Positions 35,446 to 44,595 of a DNA stretch of 53,298 nt are shown piece by piece. The notes beneath the pieces are model-generated. The model did no database searches. It saw only the letters and a program-made list of their open reading frames with translations, and had not been told where the DNA came from. The stretch's first letter is position 1. The number at the start of each line of letters is the position of its first letter. The stretch is from Methanolacinia paynteri (GTDB lineage Archaea > Halobacteriota > Methanomicrobia > Methanomicrobiales > Methanomicrobiaceae). The stretch spans positions 61,243 to 114,540 of the forward strand of contig NZ_KN360940.1 of the NCBI RefSeq assembly GCF_000784355.1, given 5' to 3'. The translations under genes and the position numbers were made by a program.

Positions 35446-35619
35446 ATGTCCGTCGTAGGAAATGGGCGCGTTGTATCTCAGGGAAATGCAAAAACAAAAT
35501 ATTTAACGATACCATCCGCATTAGCTAGAGATTCAAACTTTCCATTTGAAGAAGGAGAGCAGGTCAAAATCACAATAGACCCACAAAACAAACGTTTAAT
35601 TGCCGAAAAGATCAGATAA
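35446..35619 (+). CDS. AbrB/MazE-like DNA-binding protein, copy 2
   Basis: A 57-residue AbrB-fold protein (GRVVSQGNAKTKYLTIPSAL, then EEGEQVKITIDPQNKRLIAEKI). The C-terminal half is identical to copy 1 apart from one residue, while the N-terminal DNA-contacting half differs at about half the positions. TATATAA about 27 bases upstream indicates a leaderless transcript. Repeated ACAGTAT motifs around the promoter could be its operator. Confidence 0.72.
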   Translation: MSVVGNGRVVSQGNAKTKYLTIPSALARDSNFPFEEGEQVKITIDPQNKRLIAEKIR

Positions 35620-35636
35620 TCTCAAAAATATAGCAG

Positions 35637-36563
35637 TTAATTTCCTTCATAGCTCCTTATTATCAATGATTTTGCTCTTTCAAGATCATCATCATTTCTA
35701 ATTAATATTTCAAGATCGCCAGTACCATAATGGCCGATAGTTCTTACATCCCGTAAAAATCCTTCTTTCAATTCAACAGAGTCGGGGTCCACCTTTATCC
35801 ATACAACGATCTCTTTTTTCTGATATCCAATAGTAACACATGCAAAATTCTTAATCCGCTTGAAAGCAACGTAGAACTTTAAAACTTTTGTCTGGACATC
35901 GTCACCGAGTGCTTCAATAAACGCTCGTAATTCCTCATACCTGTCTTTCAGATCGTCATCGGATTGTTCGAGATGTTCTGAAAATGTCTTATAAACAATC
36001 TGTTTCTTCCCTTTCACCGGGCTGATCTTCTTACTTTCGGATTCACCCCCGTTTTGCGCAGAGGTTGCATTCACCAATTCGAGGAGGAGAAGATCTGGAT
36101 CGAATTCACGATACCTTAAGAGTTCTATGTTACGATTTATCTGCTGCACTGCATGGAGATCGTATTTGGTAAAATCACCAGCTATACAGAGAAGACGGGG
36201 ATTACTCCAGTCTATTTTATCTTGCCACTCATTTCCCAGCTTTTTCAGTACTTTTAACTCGAACTCCCCTTTATGATCCATCAGCCAGTCGAGATAGAAT
36301 AACCCCTGATTGATAACATTTTCATTAATGGCTCGTTTATATTCGATTATTACAGGGAAACCATTCTCATCGATCCCCAGCGTATCAATACGGCCTCCAT
36401 GTGTCTTCCCGGTCGCATATTCACTCGCAAGGAATGTTATTCCAAGAAGAGACTCCAGGTTTTTCTCGATATATTTTTGAAGAGATTTTTCGAGGGCCAT
36501 AGACTGCCCTTTGAGTTCGGTCGCATTCCCGTCGGCCATGCTAAAGATACGAATATCTCCCAT
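35637..36563 (-). CDS. PD-(D/E)XK nuclease-like protein with DUF5655-type tail
   Basis: A 308-residue protein. Residues about 25-110 resemble the DUF91/NucS-like restriction-endonuclease fold: GGRIDTLGIDENGFPVIIEYKRA provides the D...E-x-K catalytic pattern. The C-terminal 120 residues (FSEHLEQSDDDLKDRYEELRAFIEALGDDVQ, then KNFACVTIGYQKKEIVVWIKV) match the DUF5655 type. The ATG at 36563 is chosen because GGTGA precedes it; a GTG at 36572 is possible. It is coupled to the EVE gene just upstream. Together they suggest a modification-dependent restriction pair, but cleavage is inferred. Confidence 0.75.
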   Translation of the reverse strand: MGDIRIFSMADGNATELKGQSMALEKSLQKYIEKNLESLLGITFLASEYATGKTHGGRIDTLGIDENGFPVIIEYKRAINENVINQGLFYLDWLMDHKGEFELKVLKKLGNEWQDKIDWSNPRLLCIAGDFTKYDLHAVQQINRNIELLRYREFDPDLLLLELVNATSAQNGGESESKKISPVKGKKQIVYKTFSEHLEQSDDDLKDRYEELRAFIEALGDDVQTKVLKFYVAFKRIKNFACVTIGYQKKEIVVWIKVDPDSVELKEGFLRDVRTIGHYGTGDLEILIRNDDDLERAKSLIIRSYEGN

Positions 36564-36568
36564 TGATT

Positions 36569-37024
36569 TCACCCTCTCGGAGTCTCGGCTGCCTTCATGA
36601 TATATTCATAATCTTCTTCCGGGATGGTCCTCATTGCCGTTCTCAGGTGGCCGGTCCACTGCTTCTTGTTGGTGATGAACTCCAGCTTTGGAATGAGTGA
36701 TTTGAAGTCCAGAGGTTCATCGAATATTTTGACGGGCTTCAGCTTCACGCGATAGGGGAATACTTCTTCCCCTGGCATTGTCGGCGGTTTGACGAAGACT
36801 TCTGACTGATCTTCGAAGGGTTTCGATGTTATCTCATAGGCGCCTGTTATTGCGGACGGGAGGATCGTATCTCCTGCATTCTCCTGGCGGACGAATATGG
36901 TGATCTTATCGCCGGGATTTGATCTTTCGATGCTGTTCTTATTCCTCTTCGGAACGCCCCAGATGTTTTTCTTCCTGATGATCTTCCAGTTGTCGCGGTT
37001 GGTGGATGCAATCCATATTGTCAT
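36569..37024 (-). CDS. EVE-domain protein
   Basis: A 151-residue protein whose body is an EVE domain: TIWIASTNRDNWKIIRKKNIWGVPKRNKNSIERSNPGDKITIFVRQ, then GAYEITSKPF and FPYRVKLKPVKIF. EVE/PUA-like domains bind modified bases such as methyl- or hydroxymethylcytosine and are often fused or linked to restriction nucleases. The start at 37024 is supported by ATATATTA centred about 28 bases upstream (leaderless). The longer frame to 37123 would have an unrelated hydrophobic start. It faces away from the BREX operon and is followed by the nuclease-like gene. Confidence 0.85.
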   Translation of the reverse strand: MTIWIASTNRDNWKIIRKKNIWGVPKRNKNSIERSNPGDKITIFVRQENAGDTILPSAITGAYEITSKPFEDQSEVFVKPPTMPGEEVFPYRVKLKPVKIFDEPLDFKSLIPKLEFITNKKQWTGHLRTAMRTIPEEDYEYIMKAAETPRG

Positions 37025-37166
37025 TGAAATGAGATTAGGGACCGGGAGTAATATATCTTTCATCGAAATGCCAATTGTCGTTTCATATAGAAATAGGCTA
37101 AAGCAATTAATGAAAAAATCCAATCTGTATAACTATTATAGATTCTCTACAATAGGAAATATTAGG
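37025..37166. promoter_or_regulatory. Divergent promoter between EVE gene and BREX operon
   Basis: These 142 bases separate the leaderless minus-strand EVE gene (TATA-like ATATATTA at about 37045-37060) from brxB on the plus strand. AT-rich TATAACTATTATAGATT near 37128-37144 could be the BREX promoter. No clear operator palindrome is visible. Confidence 0.5.
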
Positions 37167-37745
37167 ATGAACACCGAGACACGGATAGAACATCTCAAAG
37201 ATAAATTACTCAGTGATGTTTTTTTAGAAGGGAGAGGGCTTGGAAATGAAATTCCATTTTGGATCTTTGATTACCCACCCGAAGATGAACATCTGGTCCG
37301 CCACTCAATAAAAAGAATTGAAGAAATATTGAAATCCAATTCAATCAACTTTATTGAGATCGACCTTTATGAATTGTGTCTTGAAATTATCGATAGCAAA
37401 ATTAAATTTGAAAAAGTTATCGAATTTGAAAAGAAAAGGGGTTCAGACGAATTATTAAAAAAATTAAGAATAATATTAAAGCAGGATACTGTAAAGAAAG
37501 TTATAACCAGGAGACTTAGTGTCTGTGGTAATGTGGAGGTCGTCTTTTTAACAGGAATCGGGAAGGCATGGCCCATGATCAGATCGCACTCGATCTTAAA
37601 TAATTTGCAGCCGGTTTGGGGGAATACTCCGCTATTAGCCTTTTATCCGGGGGTATACAACAACACAGAACTAAATCTGTTCGGCAAGTTTGAGGATGGT
37701 AATTACTATCGCGCATTCAGGATAATCAACGAGGAAGAAGCATAG
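37167..37745 (+). CDS. brxB: BREX protein BrxB (DUF1788)
   Basis: A 192-residue protein starting at the ATG at 37167. The longer frame beginning at 36897 runs antisense through the EVE gene and is not real. Features match the DUF1788 family: ERIEHLKDKL-like start, EIPFWIFDYPPEDEHLVR, INFIEIDLYELCLEII, and the end GIGKAWPMIRSHSILNNLQPVWGNTPLLAFYPGVYNNTELNLFG. BrxB is essential for methylation and defence in BREX-1; its exact activity is unclear. It is the first gene of the operon here, as no brxA is seen upstream. brxC follows after 15 bases with a GGGAGG site. Confidence 0.9.
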   Translation: MNTETRIEHLKDKLLSDVFLEGRGLGNEIPFWIFDYPPEDEHLVRHSIKRIEEILKSNSINFIEIDLYELCLEIIDSKIKFEKVIEFEKKRGSDELLKKLRIILKQDTVKKVITRRLSVCGNVEVVFLTGIGKAWPMIRSHSILNNLQPVWGNTPLLAFYPGVYNNTELNLFGKFEDGNYYRAFRIINEEEA

Positions 37746-37760
37746 TCGGGAGGCAGTGAA

Positions 37761-40700
37761 ATGGAACCCAAAATCAGTGATTTATTTTATAATGACATCA
37801 GAAGAGAGATCAACGGAGTTATTAAGGTTGATCAGTATGACGATCAAAATGTATTCACAGAACTTAATGAATATGTCGTGACCAGGGAGTCACTAAAATA
37901 TATCGATACTTTTTTTGAAAGATACCTGAATTCGATAAATAATCCTACTGATAAAACAGGTGTCTGGATCTCAGGAGATTTTGGATCAGGTAAATCCCAT
38001 TTCTTAAAGACGTTATCATACCTCCTTGAAAACAGGGAAGTTGCAGGGAAAACCGCACTTGAATTCTTTGAACAAAAGATCTCTGACCCGGGTATCCTAA
38101 ACACAATTGAAAAATCGGTAAAAACCGGTACAAAAGATATAATCCTGTTCAATATTGATTCCAAATCAGGAGAGACCTCTGAGAGAATAGTAGATATAAT
38201 GATGAGAGTCTTCAATGAAAAGAGAGGATATTTCGGGGATGTCTTCTGGATAGCGGAGATGGAAGAAAACCTCGAAGACAAGGGCCTCTTCGATTTATTT
38301 AAAGAAGAATTTTTAAAAATCAACGGAAATAGATGGGAGGAGATCCGTGAACAGTATTCTTTTGAGCAGGACGACATAATTGACGCCCTGGAAAAATGCG
38401 GTTTTCAAAGCAGAGACGCGTCTGAAAGAATGTTTGAATCAGACGGCCAGAACTACATCCTGACTCCTGAAAAATTTGTAAAAACCATTAAAAAGTACTG
38501 TGATTCCAAAGGGAAGGATCACCAGGTAGTATTCCTGATCGACGAGATCGGGCAGTACATCGGTGACAACAGTCATCTGATGCTTAACCTTCAGACTGTA
38601 GCAGAAGAGTTCGGGACTATACTTAGAGGGAAGGCATGGATAATTGTCACATCGCAGGCAGATATCGAGACTGCTCTTAACGGAATAAAAAGAAAGGATA
38701 CGAAACAGGACTTTTCAAAGATCCAGGCACGTTTTGATACGAGGATAAGTCTTTCCAGTGCAAATGTGGATGAAGTCATAAAAAAGAGAATTCTCAGGAA
38801 AAAAGATGAATCCAATGAGATGCTTTCTCTCTATTTTGAAGAGAAGAAGACTATCCTCAAAAACCTGATATCATTCTCGCAAGGCAGTGCTGAGATGAAG
38901 AAATACAGGGACTCAGAGGAGTTTGTCTCAGTATACCCTTTTGTTCCGTACCAGTTCAATGTCCTTCAAAAGGTATTCGAAAAGATTCGCACGACCGGTT
39001 TTACAGGCAAGCATCTTGCCAAAGGCGAACGCTCGATGCTCAATGCATACAAGGAGTCTGCTGAAAAATACGGGGACTCCGATATAGGGACTCTTATTCC
39101 GTTTTATTCGTTCTATGATACCATCGAGAGTTTCCTTGACCCAGTGATCATAAGAACAATTACTCAGGCAGGGGATAACGATAATCTTGAAGATTTTGAT
39201 TGCCTCATTCTAAAGACCCTCTTTATGATAAGGCATGTAAATGAATTGCAGCCCACACTTGACAATATTATAGTTTTATCACTTACAAATGTCGATGAAG
39301 ACAAACTCAGCCTTAAGGAGAGTGTTGTTGCCTCCCTAAACCGGCTTGAGAAAGAGACACTGATCAGTAAATCGGGTGATACATTCCATTTCCTTACAAA
39401 CGAAGAACAGGAGATAAACAGGGAGATTAAAAATATAGACATCGAAAGGCACAAAATTGTCCAGGAGATATATGAAGAGGTATTTAATTCAAATGATATC
39501 TGCCAGAAATCATACGGCGACTATAAATTCAACAAGTCTGTCGACGATAAACTGACGACTTCTCCTGATGCGGATCTCACAATCAGATTCCTGACACCGC
39601 GTTCTGATGAGTACCCGGACGACAGCGATCAGAGCACTTTTACCGGTGAAATTCTGAGTAATGTTGATTCAGAAGACACTCTTCTCTTTGTCTTTCCGAA
39701 AGATAGTAAATTTCTATCACAGATTGAAGAGTATCTCCAGATTGATGCATATTTCAAACGAAACGGTTTAAATCGCAGCGATGAGTTAATGCAGGGTATC
39801 CTTACGGCAAAGAAACAGGAGGCAGAGAGACTAAAGAATTCATCAGTTCTGGCGATCTGTGAAGGGGTTAAGAATGCAAGAGTTTTCATCGACAGGAGAA
39901 AGGTGGATCTCGGTTCCGTAGGTCCAAGAGAGAGGGTAAAAGAAGGATACGGGAAACTTGTGGAGAATGTTTACAGCAAGTCGAATTATGTGACAAAAGA
40001 GTTCGAATCTGAAAATGACATTATCAGGTTACTAAAGACAAACGATCTCGAAAAGTTTGGTCTCGGGAGGTCTGAGACAAATGAACTTGCTTTAAACGAG
40101 ATACTCAGTTACATCAGTATCAGGGATGAGAGAAAGATCCCGGTCGTTTTTAGCGAGTTAAGGGATCATTTTATGGGAAAACCATACGGATGGAAAAATT
40201 ACACAGTCTCTGGTCTTGTTGCAACTCTTTTCATGGGAGAGGATATCAGGCTCAGGTACCAGAGGACGTATCCTCCACTAAATCCGGAAGAGATTACAAA
40301 ATATCTGACAAGGAAAGAAAATTTCGACAAGGTGATTATCGAGATCCGGAAGAAGACCGGTATCGAGATCATAACCAATGTGAAGTCGGTTTTAAGGGAT
40401 GTCTTTGATAAGACCGCCCTTCCTGAGAAGGAGAATGATCTATATAATCTGGCAAGGGATCTTTTTGCGGGGAAAAGGGAAAAACTGTCTGAAGATCTTG
40501 TCAAATATTCGGAGGAGAGCAGGTATCCCGGAAGGAAACAGATCGAGAGTTACCTGGGATTCCTGAAAGAGATCCTGGCTGTGTCCGATCCTTCGGCTTT
40601 CCTGAAAAAGATCTCGGATGAAAAGGATGAGATCTTCAGGCTTAATGCAGAGGCAGAGCTTCCCTTAATATTTTTCGATGGGGGTCAAAAGGATATATTC

Positions 40701-41300
40701 AAGAGAATTCTCGATAAGGTCGAGGGATATAAGAGGAACGCCCGGTTCCTGACAGAAGAGGCGAAAGAAAGCCTTTCGCAGATCGAAAATATTCTTGCTT
40801 CGGATGAGCCGTATTCGGATATCAAAAATCTTAGCCATCTTGAGGCAATTGTCGAGTCGTCTCTTGCGGAATCTCTTGCAGAACTGAAGGATGAATTCAA
40901 AGATCAGGCTGAAAGCTATAAGTCCAGGCTCAGGAGTGAATTCAGTTATTCTTCTGTTAGTAATCCCGATATCGGAGGTTCCGTGGATGAAGCGTTTGAT
41001 TATCTTGCGGATGATGTTGGAAGATCTGGTGACTGCTCATTTATCAAATTGAAGATCGGCGATCTTTCGGGTCTTTATAAGGGGACATACAGGGAGATCG
41101 AAGAGATGATAAACTCGGAGAAGACGGCCGGACCCGGCGATGAAAAGGTCCCGGAGATCCCCCTCGATATTATTGACAAAACAGAAATATTCAGGACGAA
41201 GAAGACTATCGAGACCGAGGAAGATCTTGAGGAATATATCGCGGAGATCAAGGGAAGACTGAAGGAGCTTTTGAAGAAGAACAAGATCCAGGTGATCTGA
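37761..41300 (+). CDS. brxC: BREX ATPase BrxC
   Basis: A 1179-residue P-loop ATPase of the usual BrxC length. Near the N-terminus are GVWISGDFGSGKSHFLKTL (Walker A, 72-79) and QVVFLIDEIGQYIG (Walker B, about 253-266). Characteristic segments are FERYLNSINNPTDKTG and FVPYQFNVLQKVFEKIRTTGFTGKHLAKGERSML. The large C-terminal part is helical. BrxC is thought to couple ATP hydrolysis to the recognition or methylation complex. pglX begins three bases after its stop, so the two are translationally linked. Confidence 0.95.
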   Translation: MEPKISDLFYNDIRREINGVIKVDQYDDQNVFTELNEYVVTRESLKYIDTFFERYLNSINNPTDKTGVWISGDFGSGKSHFLKTLSYLLENREVAGKTALEFFEQKISDPGILNTIEKSVKTGTKDIILFNIDSKSGETSERIVDIMMRVFNEKRGYFGDVFWIAEMEENLEDKGLFDLFKEEFLKINGNRWEEIREQYSFEQDDIIDALEKCGFQSRDASERMFESDGQNYILTPEKFVKTIKKYCDSKGKDHQVVFLIDEIGQYIGDNSHLMLNLQTVAEEFGTILRGKAWIIVTSQADIETALNGIKRKDTKQDFSKIQARFDTRISLSSANVDEVIKKRILRKKDESNEMLSLYFEEKKTILKNLISFSQGSAEMKKYRDSEEFVSVYPFVPYQFNVLQKVFEKIRTTGFTGKHLAKGERSMLNAYKESAEKYGDSDIGTLIPFYSFYDTIESFLDPVIIRTITQAGDNDNLEDFDCLILKTLFMIRHVNELQPTLDNIIVLSLTNVDEDKLSLKESVVASLNRLEKETLISKSGDTFHFLTNEEQEINREIKNIDIERHKIVQEIYEEVFNSNDICQKSYGDYKFNKSVDDKLTTSPDADLTIRFLTPRSDEYPDDSDQSTFTGEILSNVDSEDTLLFVFPKDSKFLSQIEEYLQIDAYFKRNGLNRSDELMQGILTAKKQEAERLKNSSVLAICEGVKNARVFIDRRKVDLGSVGPRERVKEGYGKLVENVYSKSNYVTKEFESENDIIRLLKTNDLEKFGLGRSETNELALNEILSYISIRDERKIPVVFSELRDHFMGKPYGWKNYTVSGLVATLFMGEDIRLRYQRTYPPLNPEEITKYLTRKENFDKVIIEIRKKTGIEIITNVKSVLRDVFDKTALPEKENDLYNLARDLFAGKREKLSEDLVKYSEESRYPGRKQIESYLGFLKEILAVSDPSAFLKKISDEKDEIFRLNAEAELPLIFFDGGQKDIFKRILDKVEGYKRNARFLTEEAKESLSQIENILASDEPYSDIKNLSHLEAIVESSLAESLAELKDEFKDQAESYKSRLRSEFSYSSVSNPDIGGSVDEAFDYLADDVGRSGDCSFIKLKIGDLSGLYKGTYREIEEMINSEKTAGPGDEKVPEIPLDIIDKTEIFRTKKTIETEEDLEEYIAEIKGRLKELLKKNKIQVI

Positions 41301-41302
41301 GT

Positions 41303-43153
41303 ATGGATAAAGCGAGGGTGCAGGAATTCTCTGATACTCTCAGGGAAAGGCTTTCTGAAGAGACGAAGGCACGTGCAGCTCATTTCGGGATTTTCCCGAA
41401 AAAGATCACTGAGGTTGAAAAAGAGCTTGATGACTCTGTTATCATCGGCGGAAAGGTATATAGTAAAAGCATTGGCAAACAGAGGAAGGTCCTCGTCGAA
41501 GAGATCTCCAAAAAGGGGTATGAGAGGGTTATCGGGGAGATAACCTATACATGGTTTAACAGGTTTGTGGCCATCCGGTTTATGGAGGCGAACGGGTATA
41601 TGCCGGTGAGAATTTTTTCTTCGGATTCTGAAGAGAAAAAGGAACCTGATCTCCTTACAAAAGCACAGAATATTTCTTTTATGAAGGTAGATCGCGATTA
41701 TATCCTCGATCTGAAATCCGAGGGGAAAGATGAGGAGCTCTACAGGTATCTGATTCTCAGACTCTGCAACTTTCTTCATGAGACGATGCCTTTTATGTTC
41801 GAGGAGATACAGGATTATTCCGAACTTTTATTTCCCGGACGTCTCCTGCATACCGATTCCCTTCTCGTTGAACTGAATGATATTATCAGCGGGGACGACT
41901 GGAAGGAGACTGAGATTCTCGGGTGGATCTACCAGGATTACATTGCGGAGAAGAAGGGCCGGCTGATGAAGGCGAAGAAGGCATATTCGCCGGACCAGAT
42001 CCCGGCTGTAACCCAGCTCTTCACTCCGAAGTGGATTGTTCAGTACCTTGTTGAAAATTCTCTCGGGAGGTTATGGATGCTGAACCACCCGAATTCACGT
42101 CTTTTTGAGAAGATGGATTACTATATCGCACCCGTGGAGAGGGAGACCGGCTTCTTAAGGATTAGTTCGCCGGAAGAGATCCGGGTATGTGATCCTGCCT
42201 GCGGGTCGGGGCATATTCTTGTGTATGCCTTTGATCTTTTGTACGAGATCTACAAGGAGGAGGGATATCTTGAATCGGAGATCCCCGGGCTGATCCTGAG
42301 CAACAATCTCTATGGGATTGAGATCGACAGGCGTGCGGGTTCTATTGCGGCCTTTGCTCTCGTAATGAAGGCGAAGAACAGGAACAGGAGATTCTTTGAC
42401 AATCCTGTGCAGCCCCAGGTCTGCGTTCTTGAAAATATATCTTTTGAGGAGGACGAGCTTGAGGGTTATATGTCTGCAGTCGGGAGCAATCTTTTCTCGC
42501 GGGAATTGAAGGAGACGATTCTTCAGTTCACTGAAGCGGACAATTTCGGGTCCCTGATCCGGCCTGCATCTATCGATCCGTCCTATATCCGCCGGATGCT
42601 TGACGATAAAAAAATCTCAGAGGATCTTATCCTCTACGAGACACACAAAAAGGTCCTGCAGGCCCTTGAGCAGGCGGAATATCTTGAGCCCCGTTATCAT
42701 GTGGTTGTCGCCAACCCGCCGTATATAGGAAACAAGGGGCTTAATGCCGGGCTGAAAAAGTTTGCAAAGGACAATTATCCTGACAGCAAATCAGATCTCT
42801 TTGCGATGTTTATCGAGCGGAACCTGGATCTTTCGATTGATAACGGGTTGGTTGCGATGATTACCATGCAGAGCTGGATGTTTTTATCTTCTTTTGAAAA
42901 ACTTCGCGAGAAGATATTGGACAATGACACGATAATTACAATGGCTCATTTCGGCCCCAGAGCATTTGACAGCATAGGCGGAGAGGTCGTTTCAACCACA
43001 GCTTTTGTTATAGAAAATGCTCACCGTCCTGATTATCAGGGTGCATATGTCCGTCTTGTTGACGGCAGGAATGAATCGGAAAAGAAAAAAGCACTCCGTG
43101 ATGCAATTCTTCAATCAGGTAATGATACAAGTTCACAGATGGAGGCAAAATGA
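41303..43153 (+). CDS. pglX: PglX methyltransferase, N-terminal half
   Basis: A 616-residue protein corresponding to the first half of BREX-1 PglX (about 1200 residues). It contains the N-terminal helical domain and the complete catalytic core: DPACGSGH (motif I, from 297) and ANPPYIGN (motif IV, NPPY 471-474), marking N6-adenine methylation. It ends shortly after VRLVDGRNESEKKKALRDAI with a short unrelated tail. In full-length PglX the sequence would continue directly into the FYRASADDF segment found at the start of the gene at 44592. Its stop overlaps the AlbA_2 start (ATGA). It may act with the C-terminal half as a two-subunit enzyme. Confidence 0.93.
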   Translation: MDKARVQEFSDTLRERLSEETKARAAHFGIFPKKITEVEKELDDSVIIGGKVYSKSIGKQRKVLVEEISKKGYERVIGEITYTWFNRFVAIRFMEANGYMPVRIFSSDSEEKKEPDLLTKAQNISFMKVDRDYILDLKSEGKDEELYRYLILRLCNFLHETMPFMFEEIQDYSELLFPGRLLHTDSLLVELNDIISGDDWKETEILGWIYQDYIAEKKGRLMKAKKAYSPDQIPAVTQLFTPKWIVQYLVENSLGRLWMLNHPNSRLFEKMDYYIAPVERETGFLRISSPEEIRVCDPACGSGHILVYAFDLLYEIYKEEGYLESEIPGLILSNNLYGIEIDRRAGSIAAFALVMKAKNRNRRFFDNPVQPQVCVLENISFEEDELEGYMSAVGSNLFSRELKETILQFTEADNFGSLIRPASIDPSYIRRMLDDKKISEDLILYETHKKVLQALEQAEYLEPRYHVVVANPPYIGNKGLNAGLKKFAKDNYPDSKSDLFAMFIERNLDLSIDNGLVAMITMQSWMFLSSFEKLREKILDNDTIITMAHFGPRAFDSIGGEVVSTTAFVIENAHRPDYQGAYVRLVDGRNESEKKKALRDAILQSGNDTSSQMEAK

Positions 43154-44595
43154 CGATCCCGATCTCCGAACTCATCAAAATGCCGGAGGGAAAGACCCTT
43201 GAATTCAAGCGGGATCTTTCTTCGCCGAAGAATATCCTGAAGACGATCGTTGCTTTTTCAAATACTGCCGGCGGGAAGATATTCATCGGTGTGGAGGACA
43301 AGTCACGTGATATTACCGGGATTCCTGATCCGCTGAGCGAGGAGGAGAGGCTTTGCAGCCTTATTGCCGACAATATCGCGCCGAGGCTGGTCCCGGATGT
43401 CGAACTTGTCTCCATCGATGACAAGACTCTTCTTGCCGTCGAGGTTTACCCGAGCGGGAGGCGGCCTCATTTTCTGAAGAAGGAAGGACCGGATGAGGGG
43501 GTCTATGTAAGACTTGGTTCAACCAACCGGAAGGCCGACCGGGAACTTATCGAAGAACTGGATCGGAGTGTTTCCGGGGTTTCATTCGATGAGACCGCTG
43601 TGCCGGATCTCTCTCCTGATGACCTGGATATCGAGGCCGCAAAGGATGACTTCAAAGGAGTCAGGGAGCTGAATGAAGAAGAGCTGCTGACGCTTAAATT
43701 CCTGGTTCCTGTTCAGGGGAAACTGGTTCCGACGAATGGCTCCATGCTTCTTTACGGTAAGAGGAGGGATTACTATTTCCCTGATGCATGGGTCCAGTGC
43801 GGGCGGTTTATGGGAAAAGACAAGACTTACATCTTCGACCATACCGAGATTCACGAGAATCTTCCTGCTACGGTCGAGAGCGTCATGCTTTTTCTGAAGA
43901 AGCATGCCTTTAAGGGTGCTGATATCTCTGGTATCAAACGCAGGGATGTCTGGAGCATTCCCCTGACAATTCTTCGCGAGGCTGTTATCAATGCGGTTAT
44001 CCATACGGATTATTCGCAGAGGGGTGCACCTATCAGGGTCTCTTTCTTCGACGACAGGATCGAGATCGAAAACCCCGGTATCCTCCTCCCCGGGATGACG
44101 ATCGAGGATGTGAAGCAGGGGATATCGAAGATCAGAAACCGCGTCATTGCAAGAGTCTTCCGTGAGCTCGACCTGATTGAACAATGGGGGAGCGGTTTTC
44201 GCCGGATATTGAATGAGGCGGAAAGGCTCGGCCTGCCCGAACCCGGGATTGAAGAGATCGGGATGAGGATCAGGGTGACTGTTTTTCTGGCAGAAAACAT
44301 TGAGATTAGGACAACCGAACAAGTAACCGAACAAGTAACCGAACAAGTAACCGAACAAGTAAAACGCCTGGTGGCCTGCCTGAAGGAAGAGCCGCTGAGT
44401 GTAAAAGAGGCGATGGAAGCTCTCGGACTGAACCACCGGCCGACATTTATGTATGATTACCTGAAGCCTGCAACAGATGCCGGACTTGTGGAGATGACAC
44501 AGCCGGATTCACCGAAGAGCCCTAAACAGAAGTACCGGCTGACAAAAAAAGGAGTGTCTCTCATCTCAAAAATAGCGGAGGATAACCAGTCATGA
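43150..44595 (+). CDS. AlbA_2 / HATPase_c_4 protein embedded between the pglX halves
   Basis: A 481-residue protein of the same family as 33377-34711. The AlbA_2 domain occupies about 1-115 (EGKTLEFKRDLSSPKNILKT, GKIFIGVEDKSRDITGI). The ATP-binding part has LREAVINAVIHTDYSQRG and IEIENPGILLPGMT (about 275-320), followed by GSGFRRILNEAE. The Thr-Glu-Gln-Val unit repeats four times (389-404), then a winged helix. Overlaps of ATGA at both ends couple it to the two pglX halves. Such proteins occur in BREX loci as accessory genes, but a position inside pglX is unusual. The role is unknown. Confidence 0.88.
   Translation: MTIPISELIKMPEGKTLEFKRDLSSPKNILKTIVAFSNTAGGKIFIGVEDKSRDITGIPDPLSEEERLCSLIADNIAPRLVPDVELVSIDDKTLLAVEVYPSGRRPHFLKKEGPDEGVYVRLGSTNRKADRELIEELDRSVSGVSFDETAVPDLSPDDLDIEAAKDDFKGVRELNEEELLTLKFLVPVQGKLVPTNGSMLLYGKRRDYYFPDAWVQCGRFMGKDKTYIFDHTEIHENLPATVESVMLFLKKHAFKGADISGIKRRDVWSIPLTILREAVINAVIHTDYSQRGAPIRVSFFDDRIEIENPGILLPGMTIEDVKQGISKIRNRVIARVFRELDLIEQWGSGFRRILNEAERLGLPEPGIEEIGMRIRVTVFLAENIEIRTTEQVTEQVTEQVTEQVKRLVACLKEEPLSVKEAMEALGLNHRPTFMYDYLKPATDAGLVEMTQPDSPKSPKQKYRLTKKGVSLISKIAEDNQS
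44314..44361 (+). repeat. Four tandem copies of a 12-base unit (ACCGAACAAGTA)
   Basis: The unit encodes Thr-Glu-Gln-Val and is repeated four times within the embedded AlbA_2 gene. Copy-number change would lengthen or shorten the linker by four residues without a frameshift. Similar TEQV-type linkers are common in this protein family. Confidence 0.85.

Larger units (their letters stand above)
35049..35619. repeat. Copy 2 of the duplicated microprotein/80-aa/AbrB module
   Basis: Direct repeat partner of 32700-33287, with the same gene order. In this copy the promoter region has TTACAGTA twice and ATACTGT once around a TATATAA element, motifs not found in copy 1. Confidence 0.75.

Noticed and set aside
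36897-37166. Extended N-terminus for brxB from an upstream start
   Set aside because: The extension is antisense to the EVE gene, is hydrophobic and unlike BrxB. The ATG at 37167 gives the normal family length.
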